In this document: positions 17,494-26,504 of the stretch, piece by piece | How positions within the stretch are numbered: the first letter of the stretch is position 1 | Layout of the letters: each line of letters starts with the position of its first letter | From: Sinorhizobium fredii NGR234 | GTDB taxonomy: Bacteria; Pseudomonadota; Alphaproteobacteria; Rhizobiales; Rhizobiaceae | DNA: 64,000 nt | Reading direction: 5' to 3' | Assembly (NCBI RefSeq): GCF_000018545.1 | Contig: NC_012587.1 | Coordinates: 1 to 64,000 of the forward strand | Program-made: the position numbers and the translations under genes | Notes under the pieces: generated by a model | What the model was told of the DNA's origin: nothing | The model's input: the letters and a program-made list of their open reading frames with translations, nothing else | The model's database searches: none

Positions 17494-18056
17494 CAATTCT
17501 GCTTGCGGGACTGCGGATCGAGCTGAATCTGCACGCGGCCGCCGCAGGCCTCGAGCTGGGCTTCGCCCGTATCCATTTGCACATTCAACTGGCAGCCGAC
17601 GAAGACGTTCTTGCCCTCGGACAGGACGACCTTGTCGCCCTTGAGCACAATAGTCTGGTTGGTAAGGTTGACGAGGCCGGTATCGCCCGTTGCCTGTTGG
17701 GCGCCGGAACTCAGGAACACTTTGTTGTTGACCTCGATCCGGTCGATATCGGCGTTGCCGCTGGTGATCGTCGCGCCCTCGGTCGCCTTGTAGAAGACGG
17801 TCATGTTGCCGGCCTGCAGCGTCGTCGTGCCCTGCACGACCTTCACGTTGCCGGTGAAGATCGCCTTGCTTTCCGGGTCCTTTATCTCGAGCTTGTCGCT
17901 CTCGATCTGGATCGGCTGGTCGTTGGAAAGCTGCATGCCCTTCATGCGGCTGGATGTGGCCTGCGCCAAGGCGCCGGAAGCAATTATCAAAGCGCCGATC
18001 CCGGCGGCAGCCAGGCTGGCGGAAACCTTAAAAGAAACGGTAGATGTGACCGACAT
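17493..18056 (-). CDS. lptA: Periplasmic LPS-transport protein LptA
   Basis: Periplasmic bridge protein of the Lpt machinery. It has 187 residues. A signal peptide (hydrophobic SLAAAGIGALIIASG, cleavage after ALA-QA) precedes an OstA domain with QIESDKLEIKDPESKAIFTGNVKVVQG and later VVLSEGKNVFVGCQLNV. ATG at 18056 gives a clean signal peptide. An upstream ATG at 18110 would extend into lptC and add 18 residues, and cannot be excluded. It sits between lptC and lptB. Confidence 0.93.
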   Translation of the reverse strand: MSVTSTVSFKVSASLAAAGIGALIIASGALAQATSSRMKGMQLSNDQPIQIESDKLEIKDPESKAIFTGNVKVVQGTTTLQAGNMTVFYKATEGATITSGNADIDRIEVNNKVFLSSGAQQATGDTGLVNLTNQTIVLKGDKVVLSEGKNVFVGCQLNVQMDTGEAQLEACGGRVQIQLDPQSRKQN

Positions 18057-18072
18057 GGGGGTGCACCAGGTC

Positions 18073-18792
18073 CTATTTGGCGTTCTTGCGGATGGCGCTC
18101 GGTTCGACATTGACCCGGACCATGCCTTCGAATGTTACAATACGTCCCTTATCTGTCATTCGCAGCGACTGCGCAATGATCGATCCGCCGTTCATGCTGA
18201 TGGCAATCGGATGCTTGGTTTCCATTTCGCCGGCGTCGATATCCAGATATGCCGACTGGAAATCGGCATTGACGCCATTATTCATAGAAATAGTGAACGG
18301 GGCGTTCATGTCGAGCGTATTTGCGCCGCGATCGTAAATGCCGCTTGTCGCGTCCACCGTAGCGACCAGCGTATCGTTGACCGGCATCTCGGCATGGATC
18401 TGCTCAAGCGTGATGATGTCGGGATTGGCGATGTCCTGCAGCGCCCGCTGGGCCTTCATGGAATAGCTGATGTCCTGCCGGTTGCGGCCGGAAATCGCCG
18501 GATTCTGCATGACGATCTTGCCGTTTTCGATCGTTGCGGTTTCGAGTTGCAGATCCTCCGGCAGAAAGGCGCGCACGAAGGAAATCGCTGCGAAGACGAG
18601 GGCGATCACGCCGGCCGCGAACGGCAAGACGATCTTCAGGCGCTTCACCCGCGCGGAATGCCGCGCCGCCGATGCGTAGGCATCGGCGGGGCTCGTACCC
18701 GAATCGGCAAGGATATCGGGATAGCGCGCTTGGTTCAGCATCAAGGGCCCGTCGGTTCCGTTGGGTTCTTGCGATATCTGCAAGATCCGCAT
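18073..18792 (-). CDS. lptC: LPS export protein LptC
   Basis: Bitopic membrane protein that passes LPS from LptB2FG to LptA. It has 239 residues from the first ATG, or 222 from the ATG at 18741 (MLNQARYPDIL). A cytoplasmic N-terminus leads to one membrane helix (IVLPFAAGVIALVFAAISFV), followed by the LptC beta-jellyroll (MKAQRALQDIANPDIITLEQ, DMNAPFTISMNNG). No clear ribosome site distinguishes the starts. It is the first gene of the leftward lpt block and is divergent from sppA. Confidence 0.92.
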   Translation of the reverse strand: MRILQISQEPNGTDGPLMLNQARYPDILADSGTSPADAYASAARHSARVKRLKIVLPFAAGVIALVFAAISFVRAFLPEDLQLETATIENGKIVMQNPAISGRNRQDISYSMKAQRALQDIANPDIITLEQIHAEMPVNDTLVATVDATSGIYDRGANTLDMNAPFTISMNNGVNADFQSAYLDIDAGEMETKHPIAISMNGGSIIAQSLRMTDKGRIVTFEGMVRVNVEPSAIRKNAK

Positions 18793-19001
18793 TTACATGC
18801 AATGGCGTAGGTCACGGCGAATATGGTTATTTTGTCATCGTCCGGCAATGGAGCGGCAAAAACTTTGAAGGGACTGCGAAAAACGCGCCTTTTGGCTTTC
18901 CCCAGCCGCCAGCCGCGCCTATCTAGCCTGCCACTGCGGGCGCAGATAGCATGTTCCTGAGGAAACTGACAGAACCCGCGCCAAATTTTGGGAGATGCCC
19001 C

Positions 19002-19961
19002 ATGGACGAACTCGCCATTGCCGATCGCCGCAGCCTGCGCAGGAAGCTGAGCTTCTGGCGCTGGACGGCCGCTGCCATTCTCGTCCTGGGCGGTTTCGCG
19101 CTCATTGCCTTTTCCGGCTGGACCGAGGTCAGCGAACGGGCTCGCGAGCACGTTGCCCGCGTCACCGTTTCCGGCGTCATCCAGGACGACCGGGAACTGG
19201 TCGAGAGGCTGGAGAGGATTGCCGACAATAAATCCGCCAAGGCGCTGATCGTGACGATATCGTCGCCGGGGGGCACCACCTATGGCGGCGAGGTGCTCTA
19301 TAAGGCGATCCGCAAGGTCGCAGCCAAGAAGCCGGTGGTCTCCGATGTCCGGACGCTCGCCGCCTCGGCCGGCTACATGATAGCGCTCGCTGGCGATCGC
19401 ATCGTCGCCGGGGAAACCTCGATCACCGGTTCGATCGGCGTCATCTTCCAATATCCGCAGGTCAAGCAACTGATGGACAAGGTCGGCGTGTCGCTGGAGT
19501 CGATAAAGTCGCGGCCGTTGAAGGCCGAGCCCTCTCCATTCCATCCGCCGAGCCCGGAGGCGCGGGCGATGATCCAGACGATGATCGACGACAGCTACAA
19601 CTGGTTCGTCGATCTGGTGGCCGAACGGCGCAAGCTGCCGCGGCCGGAGGCGCTGGCGCTGGCCGATGGCCGCATCTTCACCGGACGTCAGGCCCTGCAG
19701 GGCAAGCTCGTCGATACCATCGGCGGAGACGACGAGATCAGGGCTTTCCTCGCCGATCGCAAGGTGTCGAAGGACCTGCCCGTGGTGGATTGGGAAGCGC
19801 CGGGCGGTTCCTTCCCTTTCGGGCTTTCGACGGTCGTCTCCAACTGGCTCAAGCTGTTGGGATATGATGCTTTTCCAGCGATGAACGGACTTGAAAAGAT
19901 CGGCGGCGACAAGTTGTTTCTTGACGGTCTTGTTTCGGTTTGGCAGGTTGATGCTCAATAA
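19002..19961 (+). CDS. sppA: Signal peptide peptidase SppA (short form)
   Basis: Membrane-anchored serine protease of the S49 family that degrades cleaved signal peptides. It has 319 residues. An N-terminal membrane helix ([19 protein letters not shown]) precedes a single protease domain with catalytic Ser122 in LAASAGYM and Lys174 in [11 protein letters not shown]. The 52-residue spacing equals that of the Bacillus short SppA. ATG at 19002 follows GGGAG. It is followed by ihfB, with room for a separate promoter. Confidence 0.94.
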   Translation: MDELAIADRRSLRRKLSFWRWTAAAILVLGGFALIAFSGWTEVSERAREHVARVTVSGVIQDDRELVERLERIADNKSAKALIVTISSPGGTTYGGEVLYKAIRKVAAKKPVVSDVRTLAASAGYMIALAGDRIVAGETSITGSIGVIFQYPQVKQLMDKVGVSLESIKSRPLKAEPSPFHPPSPEARAMIQTMIDDSYNWFVDLVAERRKLPRPEALALADGRIFTGRQALQGKLVDTIGGDDEIRAFLADRKVSKDLPVVDWEAPGGSFPFGLSTVVSNWLKLLGYDAFPAMNGLEKIGGDKLFLDGLVSVWQVDAQ

Positions 19962-20080
19962 GGAAGGCCGGGTATGCTGCCCTGAGGCGCGATGAGGCCC
20001 TCACCGTGTTCCGGGCGTCCGGCGCGACCTTCCAAGCGTCACAAGCAGACAGAAAAAGCAAAAAAACCAAGGGGGCGAAA

Positions 20081-20383
20081 GTGATCAAGTCAGAACTGGT
20101 GCAGATTGTGGCCGCGCGCAATCCGCACCTCTATCACCGTGATGTCGAAAATATCGTCAATGCGGTCCTCGATGAGATCACTGATGCCCTCGCGGCCGGA
20201 AACCGGGTCGAACTGCGCGGCTTCGGAGCCTTCTCGGTGAAGAACCGGCCGTCGCGCTCGGGCCGCAACCCGCGTACCGGCGATTCCGTCTTCGTCGAGG
20301 AAAAATGGGTGCCTTTCTTCAAGACCGGCAAGGAGCTGCGCGAGCGGCTCAATCCCGGCATGAACGACAGGGATGACGACTGA
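20081..20383 (+). CDS. ihfB: Integration host factor subunit beta
   Basis: DNA-bending protein that forms IHF with IhfA and assists sigma-54 promoters among others. It has 100 residues. It contains the family segments [21 protein letters not shown] and [27 protein letters not shown], where the intercalating Pro is conserved. A GTG start at 20081 with AAGGGGGCG upstream gives the standard N-terminus VIKSEL. It is followed by a small membrane protein gene. Confidence 0.96.
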   Translation: MIKSELVQIVAARNPHLYHRDVENIVNAVLDEITDALAAGNRVELRGFGAFSVKNRPSRSGRNPRTGDSVFVEEKWVPFFKTGKELRERLNPGMNDRDDD

Positions 20384-20499
20384 GAGGCGCATCGGCCAGG
20401 GCGGCCCGTCTTTCTGAAAGCGGCGAGTCCCTCTCATTCCAACCTGCGCGCCGAGCCTGCCGAGGGCAATCCGAGCCGGTGCCATAGCCGGAGCGGTGC

Positions 20500-20841
20500 A
20501 TGTTCAAGAAAATCGTCAATATCGTCGTGCTCGTACCGTTGGGGGTCATCCTCATCGCCTTGAGCGTCGCCAACCGCCAGACGGTGACGCTGGCGCTCAA
20601 TCCCTTCGATACGGCCGACAGCGTGCTTTCGGTATCCGCGCCCTTTTTCCTCTTCCTGTTTCTCGCAGTGGTCGTCGGACTGGTCCTCGGAGCGGCCGCG
20701 GTCTGGCTCAGCCAGGGAAAATACCGTCGCCGCGCGCGCAGCGAGGCGCATGAGGCGCTGAAGTGGCATCGCGAGGCGGAAAAGCACCGCAGCGAGGCCG
20801 AAAGGTTGTCGCAGGTGAATCTGCCGGCACCGCAGAACTGA
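20500..20841 (+). CDS. LapA-domain (DUF1049) small membrane protein
   Basis: A 113-residue inner-membrane protein with two hydrophobic helices (about 5-22 and 47-70) and a charged C-terminal helix (SEAHEALKWHREAEKHRSEAERL). The motif SVANRQTVTLALNPF is typical of the LapA/YciS family, which assists LPS-assembly regulation in E. coli. Whether that role applies here is unknown. It lies 116 bases after ihfB, the conserved alphaproteobacterial neighbour. Confidence 0.88.
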   Translation: MFKKIVNIVVLVPLGVILIALSVANRQTVTLALNPFDTADSVLSVSAPFFLFLFLAVVVGLVLGAAAVWLSQGKYRRRARSEAHEALKWHREAEKHRSEAERLSQVNLPAPQN

Positions 20842-20886
20842 GGGCGCGCCGGCCCTACGGCATGTTTCCTTGAATCGTAGCCGCTT

Positions 20887-21345
20887 TCAACTCGCCGCTT
20901 CGGCGGCACCGCTGACGGCGAGGTTTAAATTGGCGAAGAACTGCTGCGCCAGCTTCTTGGCGGTCGAATCGATCAGGCGAGAGCCAAGCTGAGCAAGCTT
21001 GCCGCCGACTTCGGCCTTGACATCGTAGCTGAGCAGCGTTTCGTCGCTTTCTTCGGCAAGCGTGACATCCGCACCTCCCTTGGCGAAGCCGGCGATGCCG
21101 CCCTTTCCCTCACCCGATATCGTATAGCTTTCGGGCGGGTTCAGGTTGGAGAGCGTGACCTTGCCGTTGAACGTCGCCGAAACCGGGCCGATCTTGACCT
21201 TGACGACGGCCGTGAGTTCCGTTGGCGAGACCGCTTCGACCGCCTGGCAGCCGGGAATGCACCGCTTCAGGATGTCGGGGTCGTTCAGGCATTGCCAAAC
21301 CGCTTCGCGGCGTGCCGCGATCCGCTCCTCACCGGTGATGTCCAT
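20887..21345 (-). CDS. CoxG-like SRPBCC protein (carbon monoxide dehydrogenase subunit G family)
   Basis: A 152-residue SRPBCC protein. Diagnostic segments are ITGEERIAARREAVWQCLNDPDILKRCIPGC and VKVKIGPVSATFNGKV, with SRLIDSTAKKLAQQFFANL at the end. CoxG helps recruit CO dehydrogenase to membranes in CO oxidisers. No coxMSL genes are visible here, so the true partner is unknown. The ATG at 21345 is preceded by GGGAGGAAG. It is convergent with the LapA-like gene. Confidence 0.9.
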   Translation of the reverse strand: MDITGEERIAARREAVWQCLNDPDILKRCIPGCQAVEAVSPTELTAVVKVKIGPVSATFNGKVTLSNLNPPESYTISGEGKGGIAGFAKGGADVTLAEESDETLLSYDVKAEVGGKLAQLGSRLIDSTAKKLAQQFFANLNLAVSGAAEAAS

Positions 21346-21361
21346 AGAGCTTCCTCCCATC

Positions 21362-21424
21362 TACTGCAGCAATTTAAAGTGCTACAGCGAGATTGCGCGC
21401 CCGATCAGGCGCGCGGCGCTGTAG
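21362..21424. repeat. Palindromic mosaic repeat, family A, upstream of the CoxG-like gene
   Basis: TGCAGCAATTTAAAGTGCTA is followed by CAGCG...CGCTGTAG enclosing the hairpin GCGCGCC...GGCGCGC. It corresponds module for module to 16524-16587. A fragment of the companion CATGTTTCCTTGAATCGTAG module is near 20860. Confidence 0.8.
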
Positions 21425-21596
21425 TGACGCCACCGATCTTCGCAGACCGGAAACGGCTTTGCCAAGAGCATCCACGGTGCTATTGCACGCACTGCGCAGG
21501 TCGCGCGTCCATTCCGGGCGCGGGGAAGGCGCATTCCGTCTGATTGCCGGGCATGGACGAGGTGCCGGTGGTCGAGCGAAATCCAAGGATCAGCTT

Positions 21597-22739
21597 GTGA
21601 AGGAAAAAGATCGGCGATCGAAAAACGCCTCGGTCACGGCGGCAAAGGGACGCGGCGCGGAGGCCCGTGGCGGACGTCACGAGCCACGGCATCCATCGGC
21701 AAAGAGCGGCGCCCCCAAGGGCAAGGCCGGCGGGCTGCCGTCACCCAAGGCAGCGGCGCAGAAATCGCCGCGGTCCGCTGCACAGGAAAGCACCCCGGCA
21801 CGATCCATTGAGCCGCGCAGCGGCGAGAAGCCGGCCGAGACCGTGCCGCTCATCCTCGAGACGGTGCCGACCGCCGGTTACCACCTGATCGACAGCGGCG
21901 ACGGCGAGAAGCTGGAACAGTACGGACCCTATCGCATCGTCCGGCCCGAGGCCCAGGCGCTGTGGCCGAAGGCCTTGCCCGCTGCCGTTTGGGAAAAGGC
22001 GGATGCGATCTTCACCGGCGACACCGACGAGGACGGCATGGGGCGCTGGCGCTTCCCCCGCGAGGCGCTGGGGGAAACCTGGCCGATGCAGCTTCTCGAT
22101 ACGGATTTTCTCGGCCGCTTCACCTCCTTCCGCCATGTCGGCGTGTTCCCCGAGCAGCTGGCCCACTGGTCCTGGATGAAGGACCAGGTGGCGGCGTCCG
22201 GCCGGCCGTTGAAGGTGCTCAACCTTTTCGGCTATACCGGCGTCGCCTCGCTGGTCGCCGCGAAGGCGGGCGCGGAGGTGACCCATGTCGATGCCTCGAA
22301 GAAGGCGATCGGCTGGGCGCGGGAGAACCAGGCGATGGCCCGCGCCGAGAAGCTGCCGATCCGCTGGATATGCGACGACGCCATGAAGTTCATCCAGCGC
22401 GAGGAGCGGCGCGGCAGCCGCTACGACATCATCCTGACCGACCCGCCCAAGTTCGGCCGAGGGCCGAACGGCGAGGTCTGGCAGCTTTTCGACCATCTGG
22501 CGGCGATGCTCGACATTTGCCGCGAAATCCTGTCGCCCGATGCCCGCGGCCTGGTGCTGACCGCCTATTCGATCCGCGCCAGCTTCTATTCGATCCACGA
22601 ACTCATGCGCGAGACGATGCGCGGGCGCGGCGGCCGGGTGGAATCGGGCGAACTCATCATCCGCGAGGGCGGTCTCGACGGCAAGGCGCCGGGGCGGGCG
22701 CTGTCCACTTCCCTCTTCAGCCGCTGGGTACCCAAATGA
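21597..22739 (+). CDS. Class I SAM-dependent rRNA methyltransferase (RlmI/RlmK-like)
   Basis: A 380-residue protein. A basic, low-complexity Lys/Ala/Gly-rich N-terminal tail of about 80 residues precedes a Rossmann-fold methyltransferase domain. Motif I reads LNLFGYTGVASLVAAKAGAEVTHVD, and the catalytic motif IV is LTDPPKFGRGPNG. The DPPKF motif is shared with 23S rRNA m5C/m7G methyltransferases of the RlmI/RlmK group, but the target base is unknown. A GTG at 21597 with AAGGAT upstream is the best start; the tail makes it uncertain. The stop overlaps the next start (ATGA), so the genes are coupled. Confidence 0.85.
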   Translation: MKEKDRRSKNASVTAAKGRGAEARGGRHEPRHPSAKSGAPKGKAGGLPSPKAAAQKSPRSAAQESTPARSIEPRSGEKPAETVPLILETVPTAGYHLIDSGDGEKLEQYGPYRIVRPEAQALWPKALPAAVWEKADAIFTGDTDEDGMGRWRFPREALGETWPMQLLDTDFLGRFTSFRHVGVFPEQLAHWSWMKDQVAASGRPLKVLNLFGYTGVASLVAAKAGAEVTHVDASKKAIGWARENQAMARAEKLPIRWICDDAMKFIQREERRGSRYDIILTDPPKFGRGPNGEVWQLFDHLAAMLDICREILSPDARGLVLTAYSIRASFYSIHELMRETMRGRGGRVESGELIIREGGLDGKAPGRALSTSLFSRWVPK

Positions 22740-23593
22740 ACTCTGACAGAAGCGATCACGGCACGCCGCGCGTCGGCCAGGTGAAGGAGGTCACCAGCCT
22801 CACCAATCCGATCGTCAAGGATATCCGCGCGCTCGCCCAGAAGAAGCACCGCGACGAGACGCGTTCCTTCATGGCCGAAGGGCTGAAGCTGGTGATCGAT
22901 GCGCTCGATCTCGGCTGGAAGATCAAGACGCTCGTCTATGCCAAGGCGGCCAAGGGCAAGCCGCAGGTCGGGCAGGTAGCGGCAAAGGCGGTCGCCAGGG
23001 GCGGGCTCGTCCTGGAGGTTAGCGAGAAGGTGATCTCGACGATCACCCGCCGCGACAACCCGCAGATGGTGGTCGGCATTTTCGAGCAGCGCTACCAGCC
23101 GCTGAAGGATATCCGTCCGGGGGAAGGTGAGACCTACGTGGCCCTCGACCGGGTGCGCGATCCCGGCAATCTCGGCACGATCATTCGCACGGCCGACGCG
23201 GCTGGTGCCTCGGGCATCATTCTGGTCGGCGAGACCACCGATCCGTTCTCGCTCGAAACGGTGCGGGCGACGATGGGCTCCGTCTTCGCCATGCCCGTCG
23301 CCCGCGCCAGCGCCGAGGACTTCCTCCGCTGGCAGCGATCGGCAGGCGTGCAGGTCGTGGCGACGCACCTTTCGGGCTCCGTCGACTATCGCACCATCGA
23401 CTACCGATCGAAGCCCGTCGTCCTGCTGATGGGCAACGAGCAGGCGGGCCTGCCGGCCGAACTCGCCCGCGAAGCCGGCGCGCTGGCGCGCATCCCCCAG
23501 GCGGGCCGCGCCGACTCGCTCAATCTGGCGATTGCCACCGGCATCATGCTGTTCGAAGCGCGCCGCCACCTTCTGTCGCTGGATGCCCCCTGA
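22736..23593 (+). CDS. TrmH-family (SpoU) RNA 2'-O-methyltransferase
   Basis: A 285-residue SPOUT methyltransferase. The N-terminal substrate-binding part ([29 protein letters not shown]) is followed by the SpoU domain with [31 protein letters not shown] and the knot-forming [18 protein letters not shown]. It likely 2'-O-methylates 23S rRNA or tRNA; the site is unknown. It starts at the ATG within ATGA of the preceding methyltransferase, and its own stop overlaps the lspA start (TGATG). Confidence 0.92.
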   Translation: MNSDRSDHGTPRVGQVKEVTSLTNPIVKDIRALAQKKHRDETRSFMAEGLKLVIDALDLGWKIKTLVYAKAAKGKPQVGQVAAKAVARGGLVLEVSEKVISTITRRDNPQMVVGIFEQRYQPLKDIRPGEGETYVALDRVRDPGNLGTIIRTADAAGASGIILVGETTDPFSLETVRATMGSVFAMPVARASAEDFLRWQRSAGVQVVATHLSGSVDYRTIDYRSKPVVLLMGNEQAGLPAELAREAGALARIPQAGRADSLNLAIATGIMLFEARRHLLSLDAP

Positions 23594-24093
23594 TGAGCGA
23601 ACGCAACACCCTGTTTTCCCGGCCGCTGCCGATCGCGCTCTTCATTCTCGTCGCGCTCGTTGCCGACCAGGCCATCAAGTATCTGGTGGAAGCCTTCCTG
23701 CCCTTCCAGGAGGCGGTGCCGGTCGTTCCGATGCTCGCCCTCTATCGCACCTACAATTACGGCGTCGCCTTCTCGATGCTGTCGGGCATGGAAGGCTGGT
23801 TCATCGTCGGCATGCGCCTGGCCGTCGTCGCCTTCGTTCTCTGGCTCTGGCGCCGCACCCCGAAGGACCGGTTCTTCGCCCATCTCGGCTATGCGATGAT
23901 CATCGCCGGCGCACTTGGCAATCTCGTCGACCGGCTGCTTTTCGGCTATGTCATCGACTACATCCTGTTCCACACGGCCACCTGGTCCTTCGCCGTCTTC
24001 AATCTCGCCGATAGTTTCATCACCGTCGGCGCCGGGGCGATCATCCTGGACGAGCTGCTGCAGACGAAAAAGACGCGGTCGCTAAAACTTTAG
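23593..24093 (+). CDS. lspA: Lipoprotein signal peptidase LspA
   Basis: Aspartyl protease that cleaves the signal peptide of diacylglyceryl-prolipoproteins. It has 166 residues with four membrane helices. The catalytic pair is Asp113 in [10 protein letters not shown] and Asp140 in FNLADSFI. It is translationally coupled to the TrmH-like gene through a one-base overlap. Lnt, which acts next but one in lipoprotein maturation, is encoded at 48395. Confidence 0.97.
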   Translation: MSERNTLFSRPLPIALFILVALVADQAIKYLVEAFLPFQEAVPVVPMLALYRTYNYGVAFSMLSGMEGWFIVGMRLAVVAFVLWLWRRTPKDRFFAHLGYAMIIAGALGNLVDRLLFGYVIDYILFHTATWSFAVFNLADSFITVGAGAIILDELLQTKKTRSLKL

Positions 24094-24139
24094 AAGTCCG
24101 TTGAAGCCATTCGGAAGGTTGCCATGCCAGCCTGAAGGC

Positions 24140-26407
24140 ATGAGCGAGCCTTTCTCAGCCCAGCAGCGCAAGCAAGCCGGCCCGGGCGCGATGCCAGCAG
24201 CCGTCGACGTCGCGCGATCGGCGACGGCGATGGCAGGCCGTCCTCCTCCGGTAGCGCGCAGGTCGCCGGTCGACCGCGAAACGTCCGTTGGCCACATTCT
24301 CCTGGCTGTCGCCGGGCTGGCCGCCGCGGCCCTTCTCCTCGTCGCGGGGGCACGCGCCGGCCTTCATCTGCTGCCGGCCGTAGCTGCGGTCGGTGCCCTC
24401 GCCGGCGCCTTTCTGCTGCTCTCCCGCGAAGGCGCCGCGTCCCGGCAGGCGTCGGAGCCGGGTAGCGGAGCAGATCGGACCGAGCGGTGTTCGGAGACGG
24501 CGAAGCTGCTTTCGACGATCCATGATGCGCTCGGCGACATCGCGCTCGTCCGCGGCATGGACGGCAAGATCGTCCAGGCGAATGCCGTGTTCAGTCGAGT
24601 TTGTGGCCGGGTCGACGTGCGGGGGCTGACCTGTGCTTCGCTGGGCCTGAGCTTCGAGCCGCGGCCGGATCCGGACCGTTTCATCGTCCGTTTCGCGACG
24701 CCGGCCGGCCTACGCCTCTACGATTGGCACGATGTCGTCATCCGCGAGCCGGCGAGCGGCCGGCTGATGCGCCACAGCATCGCCCGAGACGTAACGGAAG
24801 AGGCGCAAGCGGTGCGCCGCGGAGAGGAGGCACGGCTGCGCGCCGAAGAGGCGAGCCAGGCGAAATCGCGGCTGCTGGCGACCGTCACGCATGAGATCCG
24901 CACGCCGCTTTCCGGCATCCTCGGCATGAGCCATCTGCTCGCCCAGACGCAATTGTCGGCCGAGCAGCGGAACTATCTTGCCGACATGCAGCAGTCCGGT
25001 CACGCCCTGGTTCAACTCGTCGAGGACCTGATCGATTTCTCCTCGCTCTCGGCCGGGCGCTTCCAACTGCATCCGTCGGAGCAGGAACTGCGCCTCGTCA
25101 TCGAGAACGTGGTGGAGATGCTTTCGCATCGCGCCCACGAGAAAGGCATCGAAATCGGGGTGGCGATCGATGCGAGCGTACCGCCTCGCTTCGGGTTCGA
25201 TGCGGCGCGTCTCAGGCAGGTGCTGTTCAACGTCATCGGCAATGCCGTCAAATTCACCGAAGCCGGCGGCGTGCTCGTCACGGCCGATTACGGCGAAGGA
25301 CATGTCCGCATCCGGGTTGATGACAGCGGCCCTGGCATGTCTGCCGACGAACTGGCGCGTGTCTTCGAGGAGTTCGAGCAGGCCGGCGACCACGCCCAGC
25401 GCTCCAAGGGAACAGGCCTCGGGCTGGCGATTTCCCGCCGCATCATGGAGGCCTTTGGCGGCAGCCTCATCGCGTCGAGCGTTACGGGAGAGGGGAGCCG
25501 CTTCGAGATTCGCTTTCCGGTCGACGAGGCCCTCTCAGCTGCGCAGCCCCGCCGCGGCGCCCTTGCCGACGCGCATGTCCTTCTGCTCGCTCCCGACGGC
25601 CCCGCTTCGATGGCGCTTGCCGCGACCATCAAGACCCTGGGCGGCCAATGCCATCGCGCGCCAACCCTGTCGGCGGCGCGCGAAGTCATCGCCAGGCCGC
25701 TCGCCGGCGCCCTGCCACTGACGGATATCATCGTCGATCACCGCCATGCGTCGCAATTGCGCCAACTCCTGTTGCTGGAGCCGGCACTCGAACGTCAGCG
25801 ACTGCGCAAGACCTGCCTGATCAGCCCCGAAGAGCGCAGCAGCCACCCGGTGAACCGGATGGGCGGCTACGAGGCCTGGCTGATCCGCCCCTTGCGGGAG
25901 AAATCCCTGGTGGAGGTGCTGCTCGGCCGCATGACGGGCATCGAAAAGCGCGATGGAATCAACGACAACAGGCCAATCCTCAGGGCGGAGCCGCGGAAGG
26001 CTGCCGCGGTTTCACCGGATCGCCGCCGGGTGCTGCTCGCCGAGGACGATCCGGTGAATGCCTTGGTGCTGCGGAAGATGCTGGAGAGGGCCGGACACGG
26101 CGTCGATCATGTCGGCGACTTCGCCGCGCTCGAAGCTGCGTTGCAAGGGAGGGCTGCACCCGGGCTCATCGTGACGGACTTCAATATGCCGGGCGGCGAC
26201 GGGCTTGCCCTGCTTCGGCGCCTTCGCGGGGTCGAAGCAGCCGGAAAAGGGAACCGGGTGCCTGTGGTCGTTCTGACCTCGGATGTCCGAAGCGATCTGC
26301 ATCGGCTGCTGCTTGCGGCCGGTGCGGACGCCGTCCTTACAAAGCCGGCCGAACCGGAGCGGTTCCTCGCAGAAGTCGCGCGGCTGCTCGATGCCGGGCA
26401 GGCGTAG
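24140..26407 (+). CDS. Hybrid sensor histidine kinase / response regulator
   Basis: A 755-residue membrane kinase. Two hydrophobic helices at about residues 50-96 have almost no periplasmic loop. A PAS-like segment at about 120-210 follows. Next come the HisKA domain with the phosphorylated His in VTHEIRTPLSGILGMSHLL and an ATPase domain with NVIGNAVKFTE, DDSGPGM and GTGLGLAISRRIM. A receiver-like region at about 475-600 lacks the acidic pocket. The C-terminal receiver has AEDDPVNALVLRKML, the phospho-acceptor Asp in VTDFNMPGGDG and Lys in LTKP. No separate response regulator is adjacent. The signal is unknown; the small periplasmic part suggests membrane or cytoplasmic sensing. The ATG at 24140 is a tentative start. 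Confidence 0.92.
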   Translation: MSEPFSAQQRKQAGPGAMPAAVDVARSATAMAGRPPPVARRSPVDRETSVGHILLAVAGLAAAALLLVAGARAGLHLLPAVAAVGALAGAFLLLSREGAASRQASEPGSGADRTERCSETAKLLSTIHDALGDIALVRGMDGKIVQANAVFSRVCGRVDVRGLTCASLGLSFEPRPDPDRFIVRFATPAGLRLYDWHDVVIREPASGRLMRHSIARDVTEEAQAVRRGEEARLRAEEASQAKSRLLATVTHEIRTPLSGILGMSHLLAQTQLSAEQRNYLADMQQSGHALVQLVEDLIDFSSLSAGRFQLHPSEQELRLVIENVVEMLSHRAHEKGIEIGVAIDASVPPRFGFDAARLRQVLFNVIGNAVKFTEAGGVLVTADYGEGHVRIRVDDSGPGMSADELARVFEEFEQAGDHAQRSKGTGLGLAISRRIMEAFGGSLIASSVTGEGSRFEIRFPVDEALSAAQPRRGALADAHVLLLAPDGPASMALAATIKTLGGQCHRAPTLSAAREVIARPLAGALPLTDIIVDHRHASQLRQLLLLEPALERQRLRKTCLISPEERSSHPVNRMGGYEAWLIRPLREKSLVEVLLGRMTGIEKRDGINDNRPILRAEPRKAAAVSPDRRRVLLAEDDPVNALVLRKMLERAGHGVDHVGDFAALEAALQGRAAPGLIVTDFNMPGGDGLALLRRLRGVEAAGKGNRVPVVVLTSDVRSDLHRLLLAAGADAVLTKPAEPERFLAEVARLLDAGQA

Positions 26408-26504
26408 ATCCGTCCCCGGGGTTGCCTCGCGTCCCCGTGTCACTATGTTGTTGCAGAAACGTGGTTTAAGCCCGACGGACAATGACGATTCGGGATGACA
26501 CGGC

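Noticed and set aside
26437..26454. PHO-box-like direct repeat before olsB
   Set aside because: The repeats have the right 11-base period but match CTGTCAT at only about five and four of seven positions. Kept only as a remark under olsB.
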